Source of the DNA: Hyphodiscus hymeniophilus
Lineage: Eukaryota > Ascomycota > Leotiomycetes > Helotiales > Hyphodiscaceae
Length of the DNA stretch: 64,000 nucleotides
NCBI GenBank assembly: GCA_016508695.1
Contig: VNKQ01000008.1
Span: 1,116,001-1,180,000, forward strand
Reading direction: 5' to 3'
How positions within the stretch are numbered: the stretch's first letter is position 1; every line of letters starts with the position of its first letter. The notes beneath the pieces were generated by a model, which made no database searches, was not told where the DNA came from, and saw only the letters and a program-made list of their open reading frames with translations. A program made the translations under genes and the position numbers. This document shows, in pieces, positions 23,010-33,512 of this stretch.

Positions 23010-24123
23010 TTAGAATCCCAATCCCATGCCCTCCATGACCGGCTCCACATACCGTGGAAACGTCTCTAAAGTCCTATCCGGCAACACAAAATTATCTTCT
23101 CTCTTACATGCCACACCCGTTTCCTCAAATGCTTTTCTCGTCTCAGGCGCCACATCCCTGGTACCCCCAATGTTTTCTGCCATCGGCATGCCCACAGGTG
23201 TCAAGGCAGGAGTCAGCTGCTGACCCAAACCAATGACCGCCTTCCCATCACTCATGCCCTCCCCCTCGAAACTCCCACAGAAAGTCTCTGAATCCCAATC
23301 GTCGTCCCAAATACTAGGTTCCGCGGGATACAGAGGCATCTCCGTCCCCAACTTCATCTTCTTCTCAGCCTGTCTTTCGCTTTGTCTTCTCGCACGCTCC
23401 ATATGCTCCATCGCCTCCGAAATGATACTCTCCTCCCACAGCGGCAAGAGTCTATAAGACAGATTCTCCAGTATGAGACGTTGGGTGTAGTTTATTTGAT
23501 CACATGTCCACATCTCTTTTCCCATGTCCTCCGCATATGCAATGGTCTTCTCTGGCTCGTCGTCGACGAACTTCACAGCTAGGATGAGGGCAGAGAGTAC
23601 GATGATCTCGGGGTGGGTCGAGTCGATGTGCGATTTCTCGAAGAGGTTCTGGGAGCCCGATGGCGAGAGAGGGAAAGACTGACGCCATGCCAGGGCAAAA
23701 CGAGAGTTCAGGGAATCGAGGATGCAGACTGCAAGCGCGATGGTCTCGAGTGGGAGGGCGGCACGGGTGACGATTGCGTGGACGAGGGGAACGCAGGGGA
23801 TGGTCAGGGTTGTTGAGGAGGGGATCAGGTTCGTGAGATGGATTGCTGGGCCTGGGGGAGGCATTAGCTTCACTCAGACAAGAACAGAGGAGGAAATATG
23901 TACCGAGGAGTTTAGGGTCCAAGTACTCGTCTTGAGGGAAGAGATCGGGTGAAAGCTGATATGAGGAATCGTTTGAAGAGAATGTTAACGGTGGAGTTGG
24001 TAGGTTCGAGAGGGGGACATATGTTCTGAAGAAGTAATCTTCGTCGAGTGATGAGTCGGAGGAGACAGAATTGGATCTTGATCGTGAAGAAGCCATTGGT
24101 TGAGGAATGCTGTTGAAGGTCAT
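23010..24123 (-). CDS. Cyclin-like protein (PCL/Pho80-type fold)
   Basis: Exons 24123..23904 and 23851..23010 (52-nt intron, G|GC codon) encode 353 aa; an ATG at 24096 (MASSRSRSNS) would give 344 aa. The Ser-rich N-terminus is followed by a cyclin box (about 75-215): TLTIPCVPLVHAIVTRAALP, LETIALAVCILDSLNSRFAL, HPEIIVLSALILAVKFVDDE, NYTQRLILENLSYRLLPL. Cyclins of this shape activate a CDK, in fungi often Pho85-like, linking nutrient state to growth and polarity. The region after the box is charged (ERARRQSERQAEKKMK), then acidic and unstructured. The exact cyclin subfamily is not certain. The intron falls just before the box and the reading frame is unambiguous. Confidence 0.78.
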
Positions 24124-25720
24124 GATTTTCGTGGAAGTCGTAAAAGAAAACGTGGTAGGATGTCAAAAAGGTGCTCAGGATTTATGCTCATCCAAGTAGA
24201 GAGGAAGTCGTGATTGTCTTCGGTACTCAAAGATGTGTCACTTCCTTCTCTTCATCAGATATTCTCTGCTGATCTCAGAAAATCCGCATCCATCCATTCA
24301 AGGTGTAGTGAGACTTTATGAGGTTTCGGATGTTTGTTTGTCTCGTTGAGTAGTTCATAGGCCAAACGAATGTTGATGAACGAAGGTGATTGTGCTGCTC
24401 AAATGACAGCACAATAGGACGTGTTGATTAAAAGGGATTGTCCTGGAGCTTGGCGGAATGTATAGCAAACTCGTGCGTTGGTATGCATAACACTGTGAGG
24501 CTGGTGCTTAGTGCGGTGAGCGAGCGAGGAGATCCGACGAGGATCAGCTTAGTAGTGTAGCGTCCTAGAACATGGCACCATATCTGGCGTATGGCATAAA
24601 GAATCCCAGTCGCACAAATCTTCCATCTACTTCCCTTCTTTCTTTCTGTCTTCTTTTGCTTCTTCTCTCCTCTTCTTCTTCCGGAGAGAAAGACTATATT
24701 GCCTTGAACTGAGCTGAGGGGTCGAGACATCAAGGGGCGTTCTCCTCCACACTATCATTCGCAGTCTCCAACACCACAAAAGCGCTCAACTGTGCTTACT
24801 CGGAGACGCTTTCAGTACTACAGGAATCAGGACGGGATTTGTCAACACACCGTATTCGGGCTCTCCAGGGACTCGATTCGACATGTTCGTTTTGTCTCAA
24901 ATTCAATGCCGTTCAGGGGGAGCATACGGTGTGGACAACAGCGGTCTTGATTGATCTATTTTCAGCAAGGGACAGCATCCCCTTGCATATAGTGGGAATC
25001 CCTGTGGCTTCTCCCAGGCCATTGGGATTTGGGAGGAAAGGACGAGGACGAGACCACACGTGAAAGTGGTGCATTGTAGAGAATCTGAATCCCATTCCAA
25101 CCACAAGGCTAGACTTTCTCATCTGGATAAAGCTATGGACTACTGATTTGTCTGGTTTATTTTGTTTTGTTTTGTTTTGTTTTCCTTTTTGTTGACGCTC
25201 CCAACATCACAGTGACGCAGCGGCATGACGGCGACAAGCCACTCATGGACTGGGAATGACGGCTCAACCGCCACTAGAAATGCCGCGAGATTCGTGATTG
25301 TGGAGTCGAGTAGCGAACATTGTCGCCCGCAAATACGAAGGGAGAAGGGGTCCTCTATCTTTCAGGGGGCCATCATCTTCCATCAGTGTGGATTGTGGAT
25401 TGTGGAAGCATACGCAGCTCGATGATATTGTATCTCAACTCTATTTATTCCCTGGACTCGTGCTTGTTGTATCACACATGTAGACTTGCAGCTAGTACGT
25501 TCTCCATTCAAAAAAAGAGGCTCAGGTAGGAGAGGCTCACAGATGCCAAGCCTTTTAATCGCCACCACATTTTTGAATTCCCGTCGCGGGTCGACGCCGT
25601 GGAGCTGGTCTTCCGCTATTGAAACTTCATGGGATTGGCTTCATCATCGTTATCAACTCTTCTTTTTCTCCACATTCTGAGCGAGAGTTGTTCATTTCAT
25701 GCCACATGGTCGTTTCTTCA
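24124..25720. other. Intergenic region
   Basis: Upstream region of the cyclin gene and 3' flank of the phospholipase gene (both -). No gene is supported. It contains a short TTTTG microsatellite. Confidence 0.6.
25160..25183. repeat. TTTTG pentanucleotide microsatellite
   Basis: Four uninterrupted TTTTG units plus a partial fifth, in non-coding DNA. Confidence 0.95.
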
Positions 25721-28264
25721 TCATGAAAAATGGTCCCCCTCCCCTTTCTTACCGACTATGCCCAGTCTCACTTTCCTCCTCCATCTTTGCGATCTCTCCT
25801 CAGCTTCCCTATCCTCCCTCTTCTTCTTCTTGCGCTCATACACAGCCCTGACACACCGTCTAGTCTTCTCTTTACCTTCTTCAAAATTAGCCCTTGCAAG
25901 CGCAACGACTTTATCAATGTCCTCCGGGGTATAAACGAAATTCCAAGTGCTCATGTACTCGCTCACGACTGGGTCGACTCCATCGACCTTCGGGTTGCTG
26001 AGGAATGGGAAATAAACGACTGCGATTCCCGCATCTGGTTTCATCAATTGCCAATCCTCTTCCACAGCTTTGGATGGTACGTCGTCGGTAGGCGCAGACC
26101 TCTCTTCGGTAGTTCCGACCCATACAGTACAGTAGCCCAGATCGCCTGAATCACCCGAGTCCTTACTGTTTGATGCTTGTGCTGGTGCTTTCACTACGTC
26201 TTTGAGGTGCTCAACTTGATCCATTTTGGCATCTTCAATTTTCGATTGCGCTTCGGCAGCAGTACTTGCTTGAGCTTCCTCGAGCTGTCCTGCCGTCTTC
26301 TCAATAGTGTCGGAACCCTTAGGCCACCCGGTCCCAATAGGCCATCCCTTGATACCTCTCTGGCGGGCGTAACCATCGGCGACCGATAACCAGTTTTCGG
26401 TCTTGATATCTGCGGAGGCATCGAATGCAATCAAAATATCGACGTTTCTGCCAGGACGAAGGAGGGGGTAGATGGGTAGATTATTGGACATCCCCGCATC
26501 CATCAACTGTAAGTGAGATGTCTTGTACATGCTCTCCGGTGTCGTGTCAGGCAATTGGCCGTCCATCTTGTAGACAAAGTTTGGAATTGAAGCCGGCTCG
26601 ATGGGGTGGACCTTGCTCAAATCTTCATTTCTGCCTTCAATCATGTCATCGATCCCACCAAATCCGGTGAGCCCCTTGACCAAAGGCCTTATTTCCTTGT
26701 AGTAGTGGGATAGTGTTGCACAGAATGCGCTCCCGAACACTCCAAGCAGTAATGGGAGACGCAACTCGGGAACTCGAAGACCATTCTCATCATATGGAAG
26801 ATCCTTACCATTCTCGAATTTTCGGCCCATCGCCCAAGTTGGTATGCCAGCGGTAAATTCCTCGCAGAATAACTCATACGGGGTGACCTCAAACCATTGG
26901 AACCAAGCCTCCTTTCTCGCTTTCTCCTTCGTGGTTTCGGATGGAGAGCTAGCTTTTTTCTCCTCTTCAGAAGCTTCTTCGATAATGGGTATCTCATGAC
27001 GGACACAAGTGTAAATAGGCATTGGATGTTCGCCCTGCTTGATGTATTCTCGTTGATTTGAGATCTTCAAATCTTTATCATCGACACCCAGCTCTCCTTT
27101 GGGTACTAACAGTCTCGCGCCTAGTAGTAGCCCATAGACGTCAACCAACCCAAAGTCGGAATTTGGATCTCCTTTTAGTTTCTCTACGAAGCCGCTGAGG
27201 AGGAATTTATTCGTGGGTGCGGAATTGAGTGTGGTCAGCGCAACTGGTGGGTATGCAATATGTATTCCAATCCGAGATTTGAGATGGTCAACCATTTTGT
27301 CCAGCCGTCGTCCACCCAGAGAAGAGTGATACAGAGCTTGAAGCCAGCAGGAACCGCTGACGCCGGCTGTGTATGTAACACAATCGAACAGTCCCTCTTC
27401 TCCCGCTGCCAGCATAGAGCCGGTACCAGCGACAAGAGCTCTCAGTCCACCTCCAGATCCGACCATAGCAATGGTTGGCACGTCGTCAGGGTGAACCTCC
27501 TCTTCCGGTACTCCAAGATATTTAGCCAAAGCAGTTGTGGTGACCTTCTTCCGTCTCTGTAAGAACTCCTTCTCCTCATCGCACAGCTCCGTAGATACCC
27601 TTACATGCGCCGAGTGCTCAATCTCAGGGTTGATGAAAGGATCATGAGCTTCCTGCCAAATCTCATCTGCCAAGCTCCCCGGTGCCATAGAGAGCTCTCT
27701 TTGTAGCTTGCTAATATAGCCTGGCAAGGACTTGGCCCATTCAGGCATAATAAAATCTGCTACGGAGTCTGCGACTGAGCCCCATTTAACATCTGTGACT
27801 CCAGAGAAGATTGCGAAGTTGCTGGCGAAGCTTGACCATGCGGTGTCTTTATCATCCCCGGCTGCATCGAACGGTAATATTGCGAGCTCTTTCGCATTCT
27901 CCTCGGCCACAGCTTCCTTCCTCTCTTCTACCCTCTGTTCCTTCAACCTTTGTACTCGGATCTTGCTTCGTAGTCTTGTGGGAGGGAGAGGTTGGATGTG
28001 GTCGTTTTCGTAGAGGATATAGACAAGGCCACTGCCTATCACCACGGAGGTGACGGCAATGAGGATTCGATTCGACATCTTGCGTACGGATCTGGTCTTC
28101 TGCTTCGTGAAGAGAAGCCTCGATCGGTTCACGTCCAGATTAAATGAATGGTTCCATTGCGGATACTGTATCGAAGGGCAGAGCCTCCGGGATATTTGGG
28201 GCTTCTGGTTCAACAGCGACAGCGAGTGAGGTCGCGATGCGCCGCGAAGCAGATGAGAACACAT
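25721..28264 (-). CDS. plaA: Cytosolic phospholipase A2-like acylhydrolase
   Basis: Single exon of 847 aa. This family hydrolyses the sn-2 acyl ester of glycerophospholipids using a Ser/Asp dyad. Oxyanion loop: MVGSGGGLRALVAGTG. Nucleophile elbow: GVSGSCW (about residue 300). Catalytic Asp motif: MDAGMSNNLPIYPLL (about 588). A hydrophobic segment, ILIAVTSVVIGSGLVYIL (about 66-83), follows a basic, Arg-rich N-terminus, compatible with mitochondrial membrane anchoring as reported for Aspergillus PlaA-type enzymes. A second Met at about 63 (28078, MSNRILIAVTS) is a plausible alternative start and leaves the anchor intact. A Lys/Arg-rich tail (YERKKKKREDREAEERSQR) closes the protein. No C2 domain is present, as usual in fungi. 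There is no sign of truncation. Confidence 0.92.
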   Translation of the reverse strand: MCSHLLRGASRPHSLSLLNQKPQISRRLCPSIQYPQWNHSFNLDVNRSRLLFTKQKTRSVRKMSNRILIAVTSVVIGSGLVYILYENDHIQPLPPTRLRSKIRVQRLKEQRVEERKEAVAEENAKELAILPFDAAGDDKDTAWSSFASNFAIFSGVTDVKWGSVADSVADFIMPEWAKSLPGYISKLQRELSMAPGSLADEIWQEAHDPFINPEIEHSAHVRVSTELCDEEKEFLQRRKKVTTTALAKYLGVPEEEVHPDDVPTIAMVGSGGGLRALVAGTGSMLAAGEEGLFDCVTYTAGVSGSCWLQALYHSSLGGRRLDKMVDHLKSRIGIHIAYPPVALTTLNSAPTNKFLLSGFVEKLKGDPNSDFGLVDVYGLLLGARLLVPKGELGVDDKDLKISNQREYIKQGEHPMPIYTCVRHEIPIIEEASEEEKKASSPSETTKEKARKEAWFQWFEVTPYELFCEEFTAGIPTWAMGRKFENGKDLPYDENGLRVPELRLPLLLGVFGSAFCATLSHYYKEIRPLVKGLTGFGGIDDMIEGRNEDLSKVHPIEPASIPNFVYKMDGQLPDTTPESMYKTSHLQLMDAGMSNNLPIYPLLRPGRNVDILIAFDASADIKTENWLSVADGYARQRGIKGWPIGTGWPKGSDTIEKTAGQLEEAQASTAAEAQSKIEDAKMDQVEHLKDVVKAPAQASNSKDSGDSGDLGYCTVWVGTTEERSAPTDDVPSKAVEEDWQLMKPDAGIAVVYFPFLSNPKVDGVDPVVSEYMSTWNFVYTPEDIDKVVALARANFEEGKEKTRRCVRAVYERKKKKREDREAEERSQRWRRKVRLGIVGKKGEGDHFS

Positions 28265-29471
28265 GAGGAAGGGAAAAGCTTGAACAAGCGGGTTTTATCG
28301 TCAGAATGACATGGGTAAGGAGTGACAAGGGGCCAAAGGAGCAACCTCTCCGGATGAAGTAGGAAATTTGCGATGGAGAGTTGGCAGGAAGATGCATCAC
28401 AGATGGAAATCGTTGAATCCCATGTCAGTGTGGCTGGTGAATGTGGGGCTTGGGTCGCTGATCTTTTTACAGACTGTAGGGTACATGATACATCACTCGT
28501 CTTCTACCGCGTTTTAGTAGAGCGTAGGTGGACTAGTAGATACATCCGCATAGTTCTTTTTGGCTCCCCTCTGGCCCATAAACTTTACGAAAGCTTAATT
28601 AAACCAATGAAGTTGCTGTCACTGACAGCCTCTAGTATCAACAGTTCCTGCGATTCCACTACAAATTGTCCACCAGAGGTCCCAAGACCCTAAGATTGCC
28701 ATTCTATACGCTCATGGCCCAACGCTGGAACAATACCCAGATCTACGGCATTTCAACACGAAACAGATTGAGTCGAGCGCCGTATCGTACTTACTATCCT
28801 ATCTCTCTCTCTCTACTTCGTAAATCTTGTATAACCCGATGTTCCTCCAATAGTTGTGACGTTTATAACGTTACGTCCAATGGTAGGACATGTCAATAAC
28901 CCACGCGGAGAGATTGTGTTAAGTCCTTGACATTCAGGTATTTCGAGGCTGACCAAGGCACAAGGCTCTCTGGAAGAAATTAGACAGACCTAATCGTCCA
29001 GTAAGGAAAAAAGGGGGTTCATACCAATTGTTGCGCCAGGTTCTCGCTCGTCCAGATAGTGAGTGCAAATAGAGAGACCAAGGCTATCAATGTAATAGAT
29101 TCTTGCAATGATACTTGAAAGCGCTTGAGGAAAACATCAATCCACCAGACATCTTATGTATGGAGATTTTTATATAAGCTCAATTTCGTAATTGGTCGTG
29201 CCAGTTGAGAGGGAAGCCACAACTGTGGACGACTGGCCAGAGCAAGGCCACGGAATCGAGCTTTCAAACAGCAACTCGACATCTCAATCATAAGAAAGTG
29301 AAGTCTTTTCACCACGATTCTGGCACTTATTACAAACTCGGATTTCGTTAATTGATGTTTTCTTTTGTCATTCCACAACTACCCCTCTCACACGTTCTCA
29401 CATTCCAAAATGGCAACCACCAGTCGCTTTCCAAATCAGCTTGACAGCCTTCGCTAGCGCCACCTGCCACA
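28265..29471. other. Divergent promoter region, plaA/EXO70
   Basis: About 1.2 kb between head-to-head starts. It contains a short ct-repeat near 28803. No coding signal is seen. Confidence 0.6.
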
Positions 29472-31521
29472 ATGCTTCCCGTCGGACGTGCAGCGTGGAG
29501 TCTCGATTATGCAGCATCGAAGATGGCAGTCGGTACTTCACAAGCTGCTGATGAAGAGGCGCGAGCAGAGGTCGAGGTTCTCAAATCAAGGCTTGAGAAG
29601 ACGACGCAGTTGACCAAAAAGATTCAAGCTTCTCTTGGACGTTTGGAGTCTTCGGGGAAGACTCTCCAAGATACTATCGATCCTATCTATGGCCAAACCC
29701 AGAAGCTCCAGATTGTTGGATCGAGTATGTATGCGTGGATGGATCTTCGAAACTCAAGCTAATCTTGTACAGATATTGATGCTATATTGGAAGCTCTCGA
29801 TCGAATGAAAGCGCCCTCGGACATCAAGAGTAATGAAGAGGACATTATTCGCAAAGGGTCAGTCCTCCAGATCTTCATCTGCCGCAGTAAGACTCACAGT
29901 TCTTAGACCTGAAAAGGCTGGGCTCAATGCCTTCCTTAACTCGGTCAAAAGAGTCAATAAAGCTCTCGTCGAGATGAAGCGAAGCAACCTACGATCGAAC
30001 CAACAAGCTGCCGCCGACCTCCAGAGGCTGCAGAAATCCGGAAACCAACAATTGGAGGCAAACTTCCAAAAGATCCTGCAGGAGGACTCGAGACCGATCG
30101 AACCATTACACTTCATTACAAAGGACAAGCCATTCCCTCTGATAGCACCGGATAAGATGGGTCGTTTAGGACCTATTAACCAATACATTTCGGGGGTGAC
30201 CAAACAGTCTGGCATGGCAGGAGAATCACCAGTTTTACAAACGTACGCAACGGTCAGAGGGCCATATCTGACTGCTACATTGCAGAATCTGGCTGCTGCT
30301 TCGGTGAACACGGCTAAGAAGAAGACGCCAGATGCGGTGTATCGACAAGGCACCAATGGCATTGGCACGTATGCGAAAGGGATGGAGCTCGCATTCTTGG
30401 CTGAATATGATAACATCTGTTCATTGTTTTCGCGAGAGGAATGGGGCAAGGTGTTTAATTTAACTTGCCAGGGCGCCATATCTGAGCTTGCCAGAACTCT
30501 CCGAGAGCTCAATACTCACATCAAGGCCAATCTTCCAACGGATTGCTACCTTGCATACGAGATCATCGAGATCATGTCCAATATCTCAACTAGCCTTGAC
30601 AGTCGCACGGGAGAGTTGAAGCCTTCATTTGCTGCTGCATTGAAGCCTATTCGAGAAACTGGGAAGTCTTCTCTAGCCGATTTGCTAGAGGATACAAGGC
30701 GCCGCATTGCTGCTCTTCCAATGATACCACAGGATGGGGCTCCGGTACCGATCACTTCTGACACGATCACAAGGCTACAAACCATGGTTGACTTCCTCCG
30801 CCCTATTTCGAGCATTATGATCTCTCTGGGTGACGGCGGATGGAAATCAACCTCCCAATCCGTTGTCTCTTCAGATCAGATACCCACTCTGAATTCTTTC
30901 GAGATTGGAGCAGATGGCAAGCAGATATTTGCACACTACTGCATCGACACCATCGATACACTCCTCAGTTCTCTCGACCAAAAGGCGAAGCCTTTATTGA
31001 AGGGTAAACCAACCCTTGGAGTTTTCCTTGCCAATAACGCTACAGTCATCGAGCGCATGATCCGCAACTCAGACCTTCAACCACTCCTCTCAGGTACAAT
31101 GGCCGATGTCGATAAATGGCGGAAGACGGGAATCCAACTGTACATTACTGGGTGGCGTGAACCATCTGGCGCCCTTCTCGACGTAACGTACACCAATCGT
31201 GGATCCCAGAGACCTCCTTCTGGCTCAGCGACATCTATTGACTCCGTCGCCATTGTCAAGGGTCTCAACAGTAAAGAGAAAGATGCTATCAAGGAAAAGT
31301 TCCGTCTTTTCAACAGCTCTTTCGATGAGTTGGTGGCCAAGCATAAGAGTCTGAGTATGGAGCGAGAAGTCAAAGAAATGCTTTCGCGACAGGTGCAGGG
31401 CATGATTGAGCCGCTCTACGGCCGATTCTGGGATCGTTATCACGAAATTGACAAAGGCAAGGGCAAATATGTCAAATACGACAAAGCTGGAATCTCAGCG
31501 GTGTTTCTGAGCCTGGGATGA
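29472..31521 (+). CDS. EXO70: Exocyst subunit Exo70
   Basis: Exons 29472..29724, 29773..29857 and 29907..31521 (introns 48 and 49 nt) encode 650 aa, the usual fungal length. Exo70 tethers secretory vesicles to the plasma membrane at hyphal tips and binds Rho GTPases and PI(4,5)P2. An N-terminal coiled coil (EVEVLKSRLEKTTQLTKKIQ) precedes the helical-bundle domains: GMELAFLAEYDNICSLFSRE, IFAHYCIDTIDTLLSSLDQ, GVFLANNATVIERMIRNSDL. The C-terminus has the lipid-binding basic motif (GRFWDRYHEIDKGKGKYVKY). Intron 2 uses a gtcagt donor, and the join (RKG|PEKAGLNAF) is required to keep frame. A downstream Met in the same exon (MAVGTSQ) is a possible alternative start. Confidence 0.94.
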
Positions 31522-31996
31522 GCATTACACTTACGAGATTTTGCAGTTTATAAATCTAAGTATGGAGGTAGGTATCAGATAATTATCAGAGCCTGAGATC
31601 TATCTGAAGGAGAACATGCGTTGGTTCGGAGTTCAACGATACCAGGATGGCGTTTTGGGTTGATCAATTTAAACTTATATAATTGCAAAGCGCGGTTCAT
31701 TTAGATAAAGGAGCATCTGCCTCAATCCTTCATCCAAGTGCGAAATACGCGATTTCTCTACTGAACAGCGAGCTGGCCAAATGAATCCGGAGCGAACACT
31801 CAAATACAGGTACATCCAAACGACCATCCCAATGCAATCCCGAAACTATTTCCTTCCCATCCCATCCAGCCAGCTCGTTCCCTGCAGCAATGCGATCCCA
31901 AGCGCCGTAAGTGAAAGTGGATATCATATCATAGCGTCGTCAAAACAATCCCGCGCTCTCCCTCTCCTCATGTGAAGGAAGGTAGAGACGCAGCAA
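31522..31996. other. EXO70 3' flank
   Basis: AT-rich 3' flank with nothing else visible. Confidence 0.6.
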
Positions 31997-32164
31997 TCAC
32001 AAGCAATCCGACACGTCGCACCAGCCGCATAGATCGTGGGATCCGTCGCGGCTTTGTTCGGCTTTGCAGCAGTAGCCGCAGCAGTGGTTTACTGGTTGTG
32101 AGGGCGCGGCGATGGCCATGGTGATGAGGATGGGTGTTGTTTGGGTCGGTGAGGAGAAACACAT
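31997..32164 (-). CDS. Candidate Cys-rich micro-protein (55 aa)
   Basis: A 55-codon frame starts MCFSSPTQTTPILITMAIAA and ends with a Cys-dense block (HCCGYCCKAEQSRDG, then CGWCDVSDCL). Eight of 55 residues are Cys, and seven fall in the last 28 in a CC..CC...C..C...C pattern. Such a pattern is unlikely in random sequence and recalls small cytosolic Cys-rich fungal proteins or metal binders. The N-terminus is not a classical signal peptide, although an internal Met starts a mildly hydrophobic MAIAAPS. There is no splice or homology support, and overlapping frames exist (one of 115 codons on the same strand), so this remains a candidate. Confidence 0.4.
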   Translation of the reverse strand: MCFSSPTQTTPILITMAIAAPSQPVNHCCGYCCKAEQSRDGSHDLCGWCDVSDCL

Positions 32165-32446
32165 CTTGGAAGTCGGGTTGGATGTAAGAGGGTAGATTTG
32201 TAGTTTGAATGTTCGGAGTGCTTGATGTCGTGCTTAATATGTAAGGTAGTTGAAGTCTAAAGCCAAGTAGGATGTGGTGGGGTTTCCCGGGACCGGTGGA
32301 AGTGCTAGACGTCAAATGACGATGATGTTGGATTTTCGGATAATCGGTCGACGCCGTTGACGAATGGCTTTTCTGGGGTTCTCGAGATCTGGGTAGAGTG
32401 ATTGACTGTGGTCCGATTATATACTCGATCGCTTTACACCAATAAT

Positions 32447-32572
32447 TTTATTATGTGTTCGGACGTGAAGCTTTTTAGAAGATGGAAGGATTCCCGATTG
32501 TATGTAGACGAGTAATCAAATGTTTCACCGAAACTTTATTATGTGTTCGGTTTTGATGAAAGGATTCCTGAT
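32447..32572 (+). repeat. Diverged ~88-bp direct repeat
   Basis: The 16-mer tttattatgtgttcgg occurs at 32447..32462 and exactly again at 32535..32550. Each copy is followed by a gaaggattccYgat-like block (32485..32498 and 32558..32572). The spacing suggests an old tandem duplication. Confidence 0.75.
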
Positions 32573-32597
32573 CTCCACAATGCGGGAAACGAGCTGG

Positions 32598-32616
32598 TTA
32601 TAACGGCCCGTTATAA
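32598..32616. repeat. 19-nt palindrome
   Basis: ttataacgg-c-ccgttataa is a perfect 9-bp-arm palindrome. It could be a protein-binding site or chance. Confidence 0.9.
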
Positions 32617-32774
32617 ACTCAATGCCTTCGTACTCCCCATGCTCCTCCAGGTAGATCACAAGGTTCAACCTTCCTTGGAACACGCCCACTCTCAGCTATT
32701 TTGAGGATCAATGATTGGGAGATCGGGTAGATTGGAGGATGCAACGAACGCATGGAATGCATGGAACGCCCGTC

Positions 32775-33512
32775 TTACGTGACGACATGTGGATGTTTGA
32801 CGGGAGAAGCGGGGCTGTGTTTGCGGACGTCCAACAGGTCGGCGGTGGAGGTGACCAACGAGAATGGATCCCGAGAGGAAAGTGAGGCTGTCGGATTCAT
32901 CCACCTCGAGATGTTTGATCTGCACCCTCTCTGCAGGCTTTGCGGGGAAGGAAGTATCTTGTCTGAGGCGTCTCCCCCCCACGGAGAGTTTCCCACATAC
33001 AGTAAGATCAGTACTGCATAAGATAGGGAATTCCCGTTCCGCTCGACCGCTGACCTGGTGAATTTGGGAAATGGCTCAGGATAGAGAACAGTTGTTTGGG
33101 GCATTTGTGAGCTGTCAAATATTGATTCTTCACCGGGCGCGACATGGAACGAGGGGACCGGCGGCTTTCGCCAGGGCTGACTGAGGAGGAGATGCAATGC
33201 AGCAATCCATGCAGATAGGCGGAGTTGCTGGTATCGTAAGGCGTTGGCTGACAATGCAGGTGGGCAGAAATAGACGCGCATGACTCTTTCCAACCAGCAA
33301 TCCACATGGGATGCTTGGCCCTCTACGATAGGGTGTTTGATGCTCGAGAAAAAGACCAAGAGATGGTTGTGGGTGGGATTATGACTTGACGTTATGGCGG
33401 AAGGAAACATTGGAAGAAGGGTAGATAATTGAAGGGATAGTGGTGGAAGAATGTAGGTGGATAAAACAGAGATGGAGAGAGGAGGTATTGGAACGAGAGG
33501 GATAGAAGTCAA
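32775..33512 (-). CDS. Unsupported 245-codon ORF
   Basis: An intronless frame of 245 aa starts MTSIPLVPIPPLSISVLSTY. The first about 45 residues are hydrophobic and Pro/Ser-rich, driven by a C/T-rich strand. The rest has no recognisable domain. Its length exceeds most chance frames here, but long antisense frames elsewhere in the window reach 271 codons, so length alone proves little. Confidence 0.2.
   Translation of the reverse strand: MTSIPLVPIPPLSISVLSTYILPPLSLQLSTLLPMFPSAITSSHNPTHNHLLVFFSSIKHPIVEGQASHVDCWLERVMRVYFCPPALSANALRYQQLRLSAWIAALHLLLSQPWRKPPVPSFHVAPGEESIFDSSQMPQTTVLYPEPFPKFTRSAVERNGNSLSYAVLILLYVGNSPWGGDASDKILPSPQSLQRGCRSNISRWMNPTASLSSRDPFSLVTSTADLLDVRKHSPASPVKHPHVVT

Larger units (their letters stand above)
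32165..32774. other. Non-coding stretch with small repeats
   Basis: Contains a diverged direct repeat and a 19-nt palindrome (listed separately) and otherwise no gene signal. Confidence 0.55.

Noticed and set aside
29859..30512. 217-codon minus-strand frame within EXO70
   Set aside because: It lies fully inside conserved Exo70 coding sequence and has no independent support.
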